The notes beneath the pieces were generated by a model. That model worked only from the letters and a program-made list of their open reading frames with translations, was not told where the DNA came from and ran no database searches. Below are positions 27,228-36,990 of a DNA stretch of 64,000 bases, piece after piece. The translations under genes were made by a program, and so were the position numbers. The number at the start of each line of letters is the position of its first letter. The first letter of the stretch is position 1. Origin of the DNA: Planctomycetaceae bacterium (GTDB lineage: Bacteria > Planctomycetota > Planctomycetia > Planctomycetales > Planctomycetaceae). Where the stretch lies: contig JAKFUG010000003.1 in assembly GCA_021732785.1 (NCBI GenBank), positions 124,001 through 188,000 on the forward strand. Reading direction: 5' to 3'.

Positions 27228-30200
27228 ATGAAGATCAGTGGCATTGAAATCGACCGCTTCGGCGTCTGGCGAAACTTCTCGCAGCAGTTGCGGCCGAACG
27301 GTTTGAACGTCTTCTATGGCCCGAACGAAGCCGGCAAGACCACCTTGCTGCGGTTCATTCGCGGCGTCTTGTACGGCTATCACCCGGATGATGGCCCCGC
27401 GGTGCGACGGACCAGTAAATCGTCGCCGAAAAGTGGGCTGCTGCATGTTCTGCATCGCGATCTCGATTACGAAATCCGTCGCGTGTCACGGGGTGAAGAC
27501 GCCGGGTTGCTCACGGTTTCGGGAGCTGCGGCGGGCGATTCGTCCGCGCGGCTGCTGAGCGATTTCGTCGCCGGGACCGATGAAAAATTGTTTGAATCCG
27601 TCTTCGCGGTCGGGCTGCCGGAACTGCAGGAATTCGCGACACTGACGGAAGACGAAGTCGCGAGACATCTGTATGGCATGACGCTCGGTCCGCAGGGCCA
27701 ACTGCTGATGGACCTGCCCCGACGGATGGACGGGGAACTTGAACGTCTGTGGCCGAAGGACGGACACCGCGGCAAACTCGGCGAGATGGCCGACCGGCAT
27801 CGGGACCTCACGCATCAGTCGCAGGGGCTGCGACCGCAGCGCGATCGTTACCGCGCGCTCATCCGTCAACGCCGCGAACTCGATCAGCGGATCACCAGTC
27901 TCCGCCGCAAACACACCGAACTGCAAAAGCAGTTGCGCGGGCATCAATTCCTCGAGAAAGTCCACGCGCCGTGGAGCCGGGTCCGCGACCAGAAGCGCGA
28001 ACTCGCGGGCATCCCCGATCTCCGCAGTTTCCCCACCGACGGATTGAGCCGCCTCGCGCGGTTGGAAGCCGATCGCGATGCGACCATTGCCGCACGGGAT
28101 GAATTGCTGACGGAAATCAAGCTGATCAACAAGAATCTGCAAGTCCAACGACCCAGCGACAGCATCCGCCGCTTCGCGGGTTCGATTCGCGCCCTGCAGG
28201 AACAACGGGCTCAATGGGACGACGTACGGCAGCGGAAGCACGCCCTCGAACTGCAAGCTGCGGAGTACGACCGCGAACTGCATCGGCAAGTCACCGAGAT
28301 CGGCCGCGGGTGGACCACGAACCGGTTGGAAACCATCGTGGATACGCCGGAAGCGCATGGCCGCTTCTTTGTCGCCGCGCGGGAATATCAATCGGTCCGC
28401 TCGAAGACCAAACGCCGACAACGGTGGTACAAGAAGCTCAGCACCTCCTGCCGGGACCGCGAACTCGCCTTGCGGACCGAGTTGATGCACCTCGGCGTCG
28501 AAGCGCCGACGCTGCTCGAGCCGTTGAACCTTGCGAAAGAACGGCTCACACAACTCACCGAGTTGGGGCAACTGCAATTGCAGGCCGCCGAACTACGGCA
28601 ACGTTCGCTCACGATCGATGATCATCTCGAACGGATGCAGGACCGACTTGGCTTGCCCGATTGGGTGTGGCTGGTCCTGGCCTTCTTTGTGATCGCGGGC
28701 ATCGGTTTGTTCGCGGCGGGGCTCTCCGCGGGGATCTCCACCGGGTGGCTGGTCGGGCTGATTTACATGGTCCTCGCCGTCACCGCGGGCGGGACAACGT
28801 GGGCGCTCAAGCTCGAATTTGAAGCCGAAATCCAACGCCAGGTCGCGGAACTGCGCGAACAGCGCAACAGTCAGGACAACCGTCGGCACGAAATCGAAAA
28901 TCGCATTGTGGAACTCGTCCAGACGCACGGTTTGTGGGATCCGACAGTCGAGCATGCCGCGCCGATCGATGCGACCGACGGCAAGTGGGTCGCGCTCTCC
29001 GCCGAGCGGTTGGCCCATCTCGAATTGGCGCAGCGCGAATACCAACGCATCCTCGATACCCGTCAACGGCTCAGCCACATGCGCGGCCGCTTGCAGTATC
29101 AGCAGCGCGAACTCGGAGCGTCTCGCCGAACATGGTGCGAGACACTGAAGTCGTTGGGATATGACGAAACGATCGACATCAATGCGGCGTTTGCCCAATG
29201 GCAGCAGGTCACCGCCGCACGGGAACTTCGCCGCCGGGGTCAGGAAGCGCGGCGCGAAGTCCGCGGTTTGCAGGAAGACTGGGAACGCTATCGGATGCGG
29301 GTCGAAGATCTTGGCCGCCGCATGCGCGTGGAAGGTCTCGATTATTCGCAACCGTTCGTGGCTCTCGATCAATGGGACGGCGAATTACGGGCGTGGATCA
29401 CCAGTCGGCAGGAATATCGCCGGTTGTTGAAAGATCGCAAAGCCCGCCGCGCGGAAGCCGACGACGTGCAGCGGCGCGTCGACGTTTTCCAGCAGCAGGT
29501 GGCCGCGTTGTTGCAACAGGCGAACGCCACCGATCGCAGCGATCTCGAACGGAAGCTGCAACTTTATCAACGTCGCCAGGCGATCGAACTCGGCTTGCAG
29601 CAGGCAACGCGCGATCTGGAAGCGATCACGCAAACCGAGCCGGAACTCGCGCTCGTGGAGGAAGATCTCACCCGGTTCCGCGCGCAGGACAACACCGAGC
29701 ATATCCGCCGGTTAACGCGCGAAGCCGCCGACGCCGAGCAACAACTCCAGGAACAGTTCGAACAACTTGGCACCGTCAAACAGGAATTGAAGACGCTGGC
29801 GGCCGATCGGTCGTCGTCGCGGATTCGTTTTGAACAATCACAAGCCCATGAGCAATTGCACGACGCTTGGACCAACTGGTATGCCACCGCGGCGTCGGCG
29901 GAATCGGTCGATCTGGTGGGGGCCATGTTCGAACAGGCTAATCAACCGGAAATGCTTGCCGCGGCGATGCCGTTTGTCGAGCGGCTCACGTGTCAGAAAT
30001 ATCGCCGCTTGTGGACACAACTTGGACGCCGACAGTTGTTCGTCGATGATGACACGTCGGCCCCGCGTCCGGCCGAACAACTGAGCGGCGGCACGCGCGA
30101 GCAGTTGTTCCTCGCGATTCGGCTCGCCATGGTGAAGGCGTTCGCGAAGCACGGCGTCGAACTGCCGATGGTACTCGACGATGTGACGGTGAACTTCGAT

Positions 30201-30383
30201 GTGGAACGTTCACAAGCCGCCGTCGATACGCTGATGGAGTTCGTGAAGGACGGCCAGCAAGTGTTGGTTTTCACCAGTCACATCCACTTCGCGGAGATGT
30301 TCCAGAAACGCGGGATTGAACCCATCTGGCTGCCGGCCCGGAACAAAGTCACCGGGTTACCGGAGGACCGTCTCGCCGGTTGA
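27228..30383 (+). CDS. YhaN/SbcC-like AAA ATPase with central membrane hairpin
   Basis: 1051 residues. Walker A GPNEAGKTT at 31-39; long coiled coils on both sides of a hydrophobic hairpin (about 475-527, WVWLVLAFFVIAGIG and GLIYMVLAVTAG); ABC signature LSGGTREQ near 951; Walker B MVLDDVTVNFD near 980. These are the features of YhaN, the membrane-linked relative of SbcC/Rad50, which pairs with a YhaO phosphoesterase; the likely partner is the gene just upstream. The start ATG overlaps (ATGA) a 12-codon ORF at 27193-27231. The stop TGA at 30381-30383 is followed in the same frame by 161 further sense codons of coding character (see next entry), suggesting the true product was or is longer. Confidence 0.85.
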   Translation: MKISGIEIDRFGVWRNFSQQLRPNGLNVFYGPNEAGKTTLLRFIRGVLYGYHPDDGPAVRRTSKSSPKSGLLHVLHRDLDYEIRRVSRGEDAGLLTVSGAAAGDSSARLLSDFVAGTDEKLFESVFAVGLPELQEFATLTEDEVARHLYGMTLGPQGQLLMDLPRRMDGELERLWPKDGHRGKLGEMADRHRDLTHQSQGLRPQRDRYRALIRQRRELDQRITSLRRKHTELQKQLRGHQFLEKVHAPWSRVRDQKRELAGIPDLRSFPTDGLSRLARLEADRDATIAARDELLTEIKLINKNLQVQRPSDSIRRFAGSIRALQEQRAQWDDVRQRKHALELQAAEYDRELHRQVTEIGRGWTTNRLETIVDTPEAHGRFFVAAREYQSVRSKTKRRQRWYKKLSTSCRDRELALRTELMHLGVEAPTLLEPLNLAKERLTQLTELGQLQLQAAELRQRSLTIDDHLERMQDRLGLPDWVWLVLAFFVIAGIGLFAAGLSAGISTGWLVGLIYMVLAVTAGGTTWALKLEFEAEIQRQVAELREQRNSQDNRRHEIENRIVELVQTHGLWDPTVEHAAPIDATDGKWVALSAERLAHLELAQREYQRILDTRQRLSHMRGRLQYQQRELGASRRTWCETLKSLGYDETIDINAAFAQWQQVTAARELRRRGQEARREVRGLQEDWERYRMRVEDLGRRMRVEGLDYSQPFVALDQWDGELRAWITSRQEYRRLLKDRKARRAEADDVQRRVDVFQQQVAALLQQANATDRSDLERKLQLYQRRQAIELGLQQATRDLEAITQTEPELALVEEDLTRFRAQDNTEHIRRLTREAADAEQQLQEQFEQLGTVKQELKTLAADRSSSRIRFEQSQAHEQLHDAWTNWYATAASAESVDLVGAMFEQANQPEMLAAAMPFVERLTCQKYRRLWTQLGRRQLFVDDDTSAPRPAEQLSGGTREQLFLAIRLAMVKAFAKHGVELPMVLDDVTVNFDVERSQAAVDTLMEFVKDGQQVLVFTSHIHFAEMFQKRGIEPIWLPARNKVTGLPEDRLAG

Positions 30384-30866
30384 CTGCACGGCGGTTCGGC
30401 GGGGCCTCCCGCGATCGACGAGGACGACGACTCCTCGCCCGCCCCCACGCTGCGCAGTTTCTACCGCTCGCTGCCCGCCCCGGTCGCGCCATCGCCGGTG
30501 GTTGTTGAACCCGTTTCCGTTGTGGTCCCACTGGAACTCGCGGAGGTCGCGGTCGTCGAGCCGGTGATCGATCCGGAGTCGGCTGCTGAAACGGTGTCCG
30601 ATGTCGAAATGGTCCGGGTGGAACTCGCGCAGGAAGACGATTTGGACGTCAACGAACCCACCAATCCGTCGCCGACGACAATTGATGAGGACATGCCGCG
30701 GTTGTTCATCCCCGATGGCCTTCCGATCGAAGACACTTCATTACCACCGGAGATCCGGCGTTTCGCCCCGTGGACGTGGTCATCGACGCAAATCGCAGGC
30801 GTCGGATTAACCGTAGGCGCGATTCTTTCAGCGTTGTCGTGGTTGCTGTGGTCCGCCGCCCAGTAG
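30384..30866 (+). pseudogene. In-frame C-terminal extension of the YhaN-like gene: acidic/Pro-rich linker plus membrane tail
   Basis: Directly after the TGA at 30381 the same frame stays open for 160 residues. Its first part (LHGGSAGPPAIDEDDDSSPA, TLRSFYRSLPAPVAPSP) has GC-rich third codon positions like its neighbours. Then comes an acidic Val/Pro-rich stretch and finally one C-terminal membrane segment (about AGVGLTVGAILSALSWLLW). The only canonical in-frame start, GTG at 30498, has no ribosome site. The simplest reading is a YhaN C-terminal tail cut off by a single stop (mutation, sequencing error or programmed readthrough). A separate 122-residue tail-anchored protein from 30498 is the alternative. 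Confidence 0.5.
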
Positions 30867-30877
30867 GGAATCAACGC

Positions 30878-31618
30878 ATGATCCGCTGGCGACGCCGGTT
30901 GTGGTGGGGATATCTCGCGGTATTGCATGCCGCCCTCTTATTGATGTGCTGGAAGACCGACATCCTGCCTCGTTGCGGTCGTCGTCTCGGCTTGCTCCCA
31001 CCGCTGCCCCCAGCCGCCACCGCGCAAGACCATTATCAACGCATGGTAAAATTCTACGACTGGATGGACGGCAGCGTACCGCAAAGCAGCGTTCTTTTTC
31101 TGGGTGACAGCCTGGTGCAGGGACTCTGTGTCTCGGCGGTCACTCCCGATGGCGTGAACTATGGCATCGGCGGCGACACCGTCGGCGGGTTGCTGCACCG
31201 CCTCGGCCATTATCGCTCATTGTCCCGTTGCCGGGCGGTTGTGCTGCAAGTGGGCGTGAACGATTTCTCTGCTTCGTCGAACGCAGAGATCGTGCGGGAT
31301 TATACACGCTTGCTGGAAGCGATTTCGCTGCCGGTGGTCGTCTGCGGCGTCCTTCCCGTCGATGAACGGGATCGCCCGTTGTTCGCCGGGTACAACACCC
31401 GGATTCGCGAACTGAACCACGTCCTCCAGCAGTTGTGTCAGACGAATCGCCAGCGAGTTTTCATCGACACCACATCCCGTCTCACGAATGAAACCGGCCA
31501 GCTCGCATCCCCATATCATGTCGGTGACGGCATCCATCTCAGCCCGGACGGATATCAGGTGTGGATTTACGATCTCCGTCAGGCGCTGGAACCAATGCCG
31601 CATCGCGTCACAGAATGA
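30878..31618 (+). CDS. SGNH/GDSL-family hydrolase with N-terminal membrane anchor
   Basis: 246 residues from the ATG at 30878. One N-terminal hydrophobic segment (about 10-27, GYLAVLHAALLLMC). The SGNH blocks are visible: FLGDSL (block I, Ser nucleophile), GIGGDTVGG (block II Gly), QVGVNDF (block III Asn) and DGIHLSPDGY (block V Asp/His). These enzymes de-esterify or deacetylate sugars or lipids; many are platelet-activating-factor acetylhydrolase-like. It begins 11 bases after the YhaN tail frame ends, so it is probably co-transcribed with it. The substrate is unknown. Confidence 0.82.
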   Translation: MIRWRRRLWWGYLAVLHAALLLMCWKTDILPRCGRRLGLLPPLPPAATAQDHYQRMVKFYDWMDGSVPQSSVLFLGDSLVQGLCVSAVTPDGVNYGIGGDTVGGLLHRLGHYRSLSRCRAVVLQVGVNDFSASSNAEIVRDYTRLLEAISLPVVVCGVLPVDERDRPLFAGYNTRIRELNHVLQQLCQTNRQRVFIDTTSRLTNETGQLASPYHVGDGIHLSPDGYQVWIYDLRQALEPMPHRVTE

Positions 31619-31622
31619 CATG

Positions 31623-31702
31623 GTAGGGTTTGCCGAGTCCGCGAGGCGAACCTCTTCGCTGTGACAATTCCCGGTTCGCCTCACGGACTCGGCAAACCCT
31701 AC
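31623..31702. repeat. Palindromic repeat with 30-nt arms
   Basis: The left arm (31623-31652) begins GTAGGGTTTGCCGAGTCCG and the right arm (31673-31702) is its near-perfect reverse complement ending CGGCAAACCCTAC; 20 bases lie between. It probably belongs to a dispersed intergenic family. It may also stop transcription after the SGNH gene. Confidence 0.8.
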
Positions 31703-31799
31703 GGCGATGGCGTGTTGACTTTGCCATCGCCCCGGTTGCCACAGTAAGATCAACGAACTTGGATGTTCTGCTCAGTGTGCGTTCGTTGAGAGTGTCGCC

Positions 31800-34700
31800 A
31801 TGCGCGTATTGCTGCCTGCGATTCTGGTTCTGACATCGACTTTGGTCTACGCGGCTGAAACACCGCTGCCGGAGAAGATCGAATTCAACCGCGATGTGCG
31901 GCCGATTCTGTCCGATGCGTGCTTCTTCTGTCACGGTCCGGACAAGAACAAGCGCGAAGCCGATCTGCGGTTCGACGATGGTTCGGGCTTCAATGGTGCC
32001 GGCAGTCACGCCGCGGTGGTGACGCCGAAGTCGCCCGACAAAAGTGAGTTGCTGAAGCGGATCACGGCGACCGATCCCAACGAGAAGATGCCGCCGGAAT
32101 CATCGGGGAAACATCTGTCGGACCGCGACGTATTGGTCATTCGGAAATGGATCGAACAGGGGGCCGAGTATCAGGGACATTGGGCGTTCATTCCGCCCAT
32201 TCGTCATGCGGTCCCGAATGTGCCGGTGGGTCCCACGGTGCGGAATGACATCGATCGTTTCATTGCCGCACGACTGCAAGCCGCGGGGCTGAAACCGTCA
32301 GCGGATGCGGACCGTGTGACGCTCATCCGTCGGTTGTCGTTCGATCTGACCGGGCTACCGCCATCGCCGGAAGAGGTGGACGCATTTGTCGCCGACACCC
32401 GCCCCGATGCCGTGGAAAAACTCGCCGATCGTCTGCTGCAATCGCCCCATTATGGGGAGCGGATGGCGGTCTACTGGCTCGATCTCGTGCGGTTCGCGGA
32501 CACGGCCGGTTACCACAGCGATAACCCGCGCGACATCGCGCCGTATCGCGACTACGTTATCGACGCTTTCAACAAGAACCAGCCGTTCGACATGTTCACC
32601 ATCGAACAACTCGCCGGTGATCTGCTGCCGAATCCAACAGTGCCGCAAAAGGTCGCGTCGGGTTACAACCGCTTGTTGCAGACCACGGAAGAAGGCGGTG
32701 CGCAAGCCAAAGAATATATCGCGAAGTATTCCGCCGACCGCGTCCGCAACGTCGCCAGCGTGTGGCTCGGCGGCACGATGATGTGCTGCGAATGCCACGA
32801 TCACAAATTCGATCCGTACTCCGCGCGCGACTTCTACAGTCTGGCAGCGTTCTTCGCCGACGTGCAGGAATCACCGATCGGTCGTCGCGAACCCGGCATG
32901 CCGGTACCGAGTGCCGACGACGAATCCAGGCTGAAAGATTTCGACGCACAGATCGCCGCCGCTCAACAGAAATTGCAGGTCGCGGTGGACGAACTCGTGA
33001 AGTCGGGCAACGACTGGGAGAACGCACTCCGCATGCAAACCGAATGGCTGCCGCTGCCGCCACCGGAAACCAAAGTGCAGGGAGAATCGCACCTGCATCT
33101 GCAAGAGGACGGCTCCTTCCGCGACGAAGGCAAAGTCGCCGCGAAGGAAACGTATGTCCTCACGTTCGACACTCCGTTGCGGCAACTGACCGGTCTTCGA
33201 TTGGAAGTCCTCGCGGATGAGAAACTCCCGGCAAAAGGCCCCGGGACCGCTCCCAACGGGAATTTTGTCCTGACGGAATTCAAGCTTGCGGCGGTTGAAC
33301 AAGAGGGCAAAGAACAACCGATCAAGCTGAAGCGCGCGGTGGCCGATCATGCTCAAACGGGACACGCGATTGAGACCGCTATTGATGGCAAGAACGACAC
33401 CGGTTGGGCCGTACTGCCGCAGATCGGGCAAGCGCACGAAGCGATTTTCGAAGCCGAGCAGTCGTGGGCGAAGGATGACGCCGCCGCAAAGTTCATTGTG
33501 CGGCTCGAGTTCAATTCGCAATATCCGCAACACAACATCGGGCGATTACGGCTCACCGCGACCACCTCGCCGAACCCCGCGCCCAGTTTTGTCACACCGG
33601 CGCTACGAGCCATTCTCGCCATCGCCCCCGCAGACCGGAACGCGGAACAAAAAACGCAATTGCTCAACTACCTGCGAGACCAATCGGCACTCTTTGCGGA
33701 GCCGCGGGGAGTCGTGCAAACACTCCACGAACAAAAGCAGCAGTTCGCCAACGGTCTGCCGCGGACGCTCATCACCAACGCCGGGGGCCCGCGCATGGTC
33801 CGTGTTCTGCCGCGGGGCAACTGGATGGATGACAACGGTGACGTGATGGAACCGGCGGTCCCCGCATTCCTCGGCAAGCTCGACATCAAGGACCGCCGTG
33901 CGAATCGGCTGGATCTCGCCCATTGGGTCGTGTCACCGCACAACCCGCTCACCGCACGGGTGATGATGAACCGCTTGTGGAAGCAATTCTTTGGCGTCGG
34001 CTTGTCGAAGACGGTCGAAGATCTCGGCAGCCAGGGGGAATGGCCGACGCATCCCGAACTCCTCGATTGGCTCGCCGTCGAGTTCCGCGATTCGGGCTGG
34101 AACGTGCAGCACATGGTGAAGCTGATGGTGCAGTCGCACACGTACCAGCGATCTTCGGTACAGACGAAGGAAGCCCGCGCCGTCGATCCGTTCAATCGGC
34201 TGCTGTCGGCACAACAGAGGTTCCGTCTCGATGCCGAGTTCCTGCGGGACAACATGCTGTCAATCACCGGGATGTTGTCCTCGCGCGTCGGCGGGGAAAG
34301 CGATTACCCGTACCAACCTGATGGCTATTGGGAGTACCTCAACTTTCCGCGCCGCACTTGGCCGACAGACAAGGGCGAAAAACTCTATCGCCGCGGGATG
34401 TACACACATTGGCAGCGCTCGTTCCTGCATCCGCCGATGCTGATTTTCGACGCCCCCAGTCGCGAAGAATGCGTCGCCGACCGCCCGCGCTCCAATACGC
34501 CGCAACAGGCGCTCGCGTTGTTGAACGAACCCGCCTCCGTCGAAGCGGCCCGCGTGTTCGCTGCCAAGATCGTTAAAGACGGCGGTGCGAATGATGATGC
34601 GAAACTGACGTGGGCCTACCGCCGGACGGTGTCCCGCGCCCCGACTGCCGCTGAGAAGACAATCCTTCTGAACCTGCTTGATAAGCATCGCACCGCTTAC

Positions 34701-34847
34701 GCCGCCGACCGTGCCGCCGCGGAGGCCGTACTAAAATCCGCCGGCGAAACGCTGCTGCCGAACGACATCGACGCCGCCGAAGTCGCCGCGTGGACCAGCC
34801 TCGCCCGCACGCTTCTTAACCTGCACGAGACCATCACGCGGTTATAA
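31800..34847 (+). CDS. PSCyt1 / DUF1549 / DUF1553 protein
   Basis: 1015 residues. Signal peptide 1-19 (MRVLLPAILVLTSTLVYAAE). A planctomycete cytochrome c domain follows with FNRDVRPILSDACFFCHGP (CxxCH at 41-45) and a distal Met-type region (KMPPESSGKHLS). Then DUF1549 (about 140-350: IDRFIAARLQAAGLKP..., MCCECHDHKFDPYS, a second CxxCH), a lectin-like insertion with LEVLADEKLPAKGPG (about 430-620) and DUF1553 (about 700-990, NRLWKQFFGVGLSKTVEDLG). These exported proteins are very numerous in planctomycetes and usually pair with a DUF1501 gene, here at 35530 but separated by a Uma2 gene. The role is not established; electron transfer linked to extracellular degradation is a common proposal. 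Confidence 0.88.
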   Translation: MRVLLPAILVLTSTLVYAAETPLPEKIEFNRDVRPILSDACFFCHGPDKNKREADLRFDDGSGFNGAGSHAAVVTPKSPDKSELLKRITATDPNEKMPPESSGKHLSDRDVLVIRKWIEQGAEYQGHWAFIPPIRHAVPNVPVGPTVRNDIDRFIAARLQAAGLKPSADADRVTLIRRLSFDLTGLPPSPEEVDAFVADTRPDAVEKLADRLLQSPHYGERMAVYWLDLVRFADTAGYHSDNPRDIAPYRDYVIDAFNKNQPFDMFTIEQLAGDLLPNPTVPQKVASGYNRLLQTTEEGGAQAKEYIAKYSADRVRNVASVWLGGTMMCCECHDHKFDPYSARDFYSLAAFFADVQESPIGRREPGMPVPSADDESRLKDFDAQIAAAQQKLQVAVDELVKSGNDWENALRMQTEWLPLPPPETKVQGESHLHLQEDGSFRDEGKVAAKETYVLTFDTPLRQLTGLRLEVLADEKLPAKGPGTAPNGNFVLTEFKLAAVEQEGKEQPIKLKRAVADHAQTGHAIETAIDGKNDTGWAVLPQIGQAHEAIFEAEQSWAKDDAAAKFIVRLEFNSQYPQHNIGRLRLTATTSPNPAPSFVTPALRAILAIAPADRNAEQKTQLLNYLRDQSALFAEPRGVVQTLHEQKQQFANGLPRTLITNAGGPRMVRVLPRGNWMDDNGDVMEPAVPAFLGKLDIKDRRANRLDLAHWVVSPHNPLTARVMMNRLWKQFFGVGLSKTVEDLGSQGEWPTHPELLDWLAVEFRDSGWNVQHMVKLMVQSHTYQRSSVQTKEARAVDPFNRLLSAQQRFRLDAEFLRDNMLSITGMLSSRVGGESDYPYQPDGYWEYLNFPRRTWPTDKGEKLYRRGMYTHWQRSFLHPPMLIFDAPSREECVADRPRSNTPQQALALLNEPASVEAARVFAAKIVKDGGANDDAKLTWAYRRTVSRAPTAAEKTILLNLLDKHRTAYAADRAAAEAVLKSAGETLLPNDIDAAEVAAWTSLARTLLNLHETITRL

Positions 34848-34882
34848 TCAGTCGTGCGTCACCATTCGGAGGAACACAGGAT

Positions 34883-35500
34883 ATGACCGCAGTTGCTGAA
34901 TCGATCACCGAACTTGAACACACGTTGGGTCTCGAAGACAACGGGCGTTCGATGACGGTGGATGAGTTTGATGCGGCTGAAGATTTCGACGATCGCTATC
35001 GTTACGAACTCATTCGTGGGGTGCTGATCGTGTCGCCGATGGCAGGCCCGGGAGAAACGAGTCCCAATGACGGTTTGGGCTTTTTGTTCAGCGCCTATCA
35101 GCGGTTTCACGCGGAAGGGCGCTGTCTCGACGAGACGCTGCCTGAGTTCTATATCCGCACGAGAGACAATCGCCGGCGTGCGGATCGCGCGGTATGGATC
35201 GGCCTCGGACGCTCACCCCGGCCGCAACAGGATGTGCCGGTCATCGTTGTTGAATTCGTTGCCCGTAGTCATCGCGATCGCCGACGTGATTATGTGGAGA
35301 AGAAAGCCGAATATGCTGAAATCGGCGTGCGGGAATATTGGATTGTTGACCCTCATCAACGCCGATTCACGGTCTACCATCTCGATGGTTCCGTCGAAAC
35401 GTTGAATCCAACCGATGTCTATCGGACACTCTTGTTGCCGGGATTCGAGCTCCCACTCGGCGAATTGTTTGCGGCCGCAGATCGATATCCGGACAACTGA
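34883..35500 (+). CDS. Uma2-family (DUF820) putative endonuclease
   Basis: 205 residues; GGAGGA precedes the ATG. The family's core is visible: YRYELIRGVLIVSPM (N-terminal Glu), then DVPVIVVEFVARSHRDRRRDYVEKKAEYAEIGVREYWIVDP, split in PD-(D/E)XK fashion with Glu in VVEF and Lys in EKKAEY. Uma2 proteins occur in many copies in planctomycetes and cyanobacteria; nuclease activity is predicted from fold, and their role is unknown. It sits between a PSCyt1/DUF1553 gene and its DUF1501 partner, with short gaps (35 and 29 bases), which suggests insertion into an existing pair. Confidence 0.82.
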   Translation: MTAVAESITELEHTLGLEDNGRSMTVDEFDAAEDFDDRYRYELIRGVLIVSPMAGPGETSPNDGLGFLFSAYQRFHAEGRCLDETLPEFYIRTRDNRRRADRAVWIGLGRSPRPQQDVPVIVVEFVARSHRDRRRDYVEKKAEYAEIGVREYWIVDPHQRRFTVYHLDGSVETLNPTDVYRTLLLPGFELPLGELFAAADRYPDN

Positions 35501-35529
35501 ACCTCTTCGACGATTAGAGAACAGCAACC

Positions 35530-36963
35530 ATGCAGTTTCTTGATGAACTCAAAACCAGCGCCAATCGCCGGACTTTTCTTGGCTCTTCGCTGGCCGGGTT
35601 AGGGGCGACAGCGCTGGCTTCGCTGATGAATCCGGCGGCGTTTGCGGCGGGGACTTCTTCGTCGGCGCGGTGGTCGGGAGTGGTGCAGCCGTTGCATCGG
35701 GTGCAGAAGTGCAAGCGGGTGATTCATCTCTGCATGGCGGGCGGGCCGAGTCATCTGGAGACGCTGGATCACAAGCCGAAACTCGCCGAACTCAACGGCC
35801 AGCCGATGCCGGAGAGTGTCACCAAGGGGCAACCGATTGCGCAGTTGCAGGGGCAACAACTGAAGGTGCTGGCATGTCAGCATCCGTTCGAGAAGTACGG
35901 TCAATCGGGGCAGTCGATCTGCAATCAGTTCCCCAAGATCGGCTCGATGGCCGACGATTTGTGCATCATCCGCTCGGTGGTGACCGAAGCGATCAACCAC
36001 GACCCGGCACACACGTTCATGAACACCGGCTCATCGGTTTCCGGGCGCCCGAGCATGGGATCATGGGTGTGGTATGGACTCGGTGCCGATGCCGAAAATC
36101 TGCCCGGTTTTGTGGTTCTTACATCAACGGGCAAGAGTGGACAGCAGCAACCGATTGCCTCCCGGCAATGGCACAGCGGCTTCCTGCCGAGCCGGTTTCA
36201 AGGCGTGCGGTTTTACTCGAAGGGTGACGCCGTTCACTACATCCAGAATCCGCAAGGGGTGACCGCCGACCGGCAGCGCGATGTTGTGGATGCGATCAGC
36301 AGTTTGAACCAGCAACTTGATCAAACGATTGATGATCCCGAAATCGCGACACGCATCGGCCAGTACGAAATGGCGTTCCAGATGCAGACCAGCGTGCCGG
36401 AACTGGTCGATCTGTCTAACGAATCGAAAGAGACGCTGGAACTCTACGGCGCTCAACAGGGTGACGGCTCCTTCGCGACGAACTGTCTCCTGGCGCGACG
36501 GCTCGCGGAGCGCGGCTCACGGTTCATCCAGTTGTATCACCGCGACTGGGACCATCACGGCGGCGTGCGCGATGGTGTCGCGCAGATTGCGAAGGAAGTG
36601 GATCAGCCGTGCATGGCACTCCTCACCGATTTGAAACGCCGCGGGATGCTCGATGAAACGCTGGTCATCTGGGGCGGGGAATTCGGCCGCACGCCGATGG
36701 CCCAGGGTAACGGCCGCGATCATCATCAGAAGGGCTTTTCGATCTGGATGGCAGGCGGCGGCATCAAAGGCGGCGTCAGCTACGGCAACACCGACGAATT
36801 CGGTTATCACGCCGTCGAAAACGTGTTCCCCGTGCATGATCTGCACGCCACGATGCTGCATCTGCTCGGGGTCGATCACTTGCGAATGACGTACAAATTC
36901 CAGGGCCGCGACTACCGCCTCACCGACGTTTCCGGCAACGTCGTGCCGGAGATTCTGGCCTGA
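35530..36963 (+). CDS. DUF1501 family exported protein
   Basis: 477 residues. A Tat-like signal (NRRTFLGSSLAGLGATALAS) opens the protein. The DUF1501 fold is related to sulfatases/alkaline phosphatases: KRVIHLCMAGGPSHLETLDHKP near 65-86, LFHRDWDHHGG-type metal region (QLYHRDWDHHGG) and WGGEFGRTPMAQ near 375-390, then DLHATMLHLLGVDH. The catalytic Cys/Ser of sulfatases is not evident. Its natural partner is the PSCyt1/DUF1553 gene at 31800. Function not established. It is convergent with the FG-GAP gene. Confidence 0.88.
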   Translation: MQFLDELKTSANRRTFLGSSLAGLGATALASLMNPAAFAAGTSSSARWSGVVQPLHRVQKCKRVIHLCMAGGPSHLETLDHKPKLAELNGQPMPESVTKGQPIAQLQGQQLKVLACQHPFEKYGQSGQSICNQFPKIGSMADDLCIIRSVVTEAINHDPAHTFMNTGSSVSGRPSMGSWVWYGLGADAENLPGFVVLTSTGKSGQQQPIASRQWHSGFLPSRFQGVRFYSKGDAVHYIQNPQGVTADRQRDVVDAISSLNQQLDQTIDDPEIATRIGQYEMAFQMQTSVPELVDLSNESKETLELYGAQQGDGSFATNCLLARRLAERGSRFIQLYHRDWDHHGGVRDGVAQIAKEVDQPCMALLTDLKRRGMLDETLVIWGGEFGRTPMAQGNGRDHHQKGFSIWMAGGGIKGGVSYGNTDEFGYHAVENVFPVHDLHATMLHLLGVDHLRMTYKFQGRDYRLTDVSGNVVPEILA

Positions 36964-36990
36964 TCGAATGCTTGCGGCCGCACCGGAATG

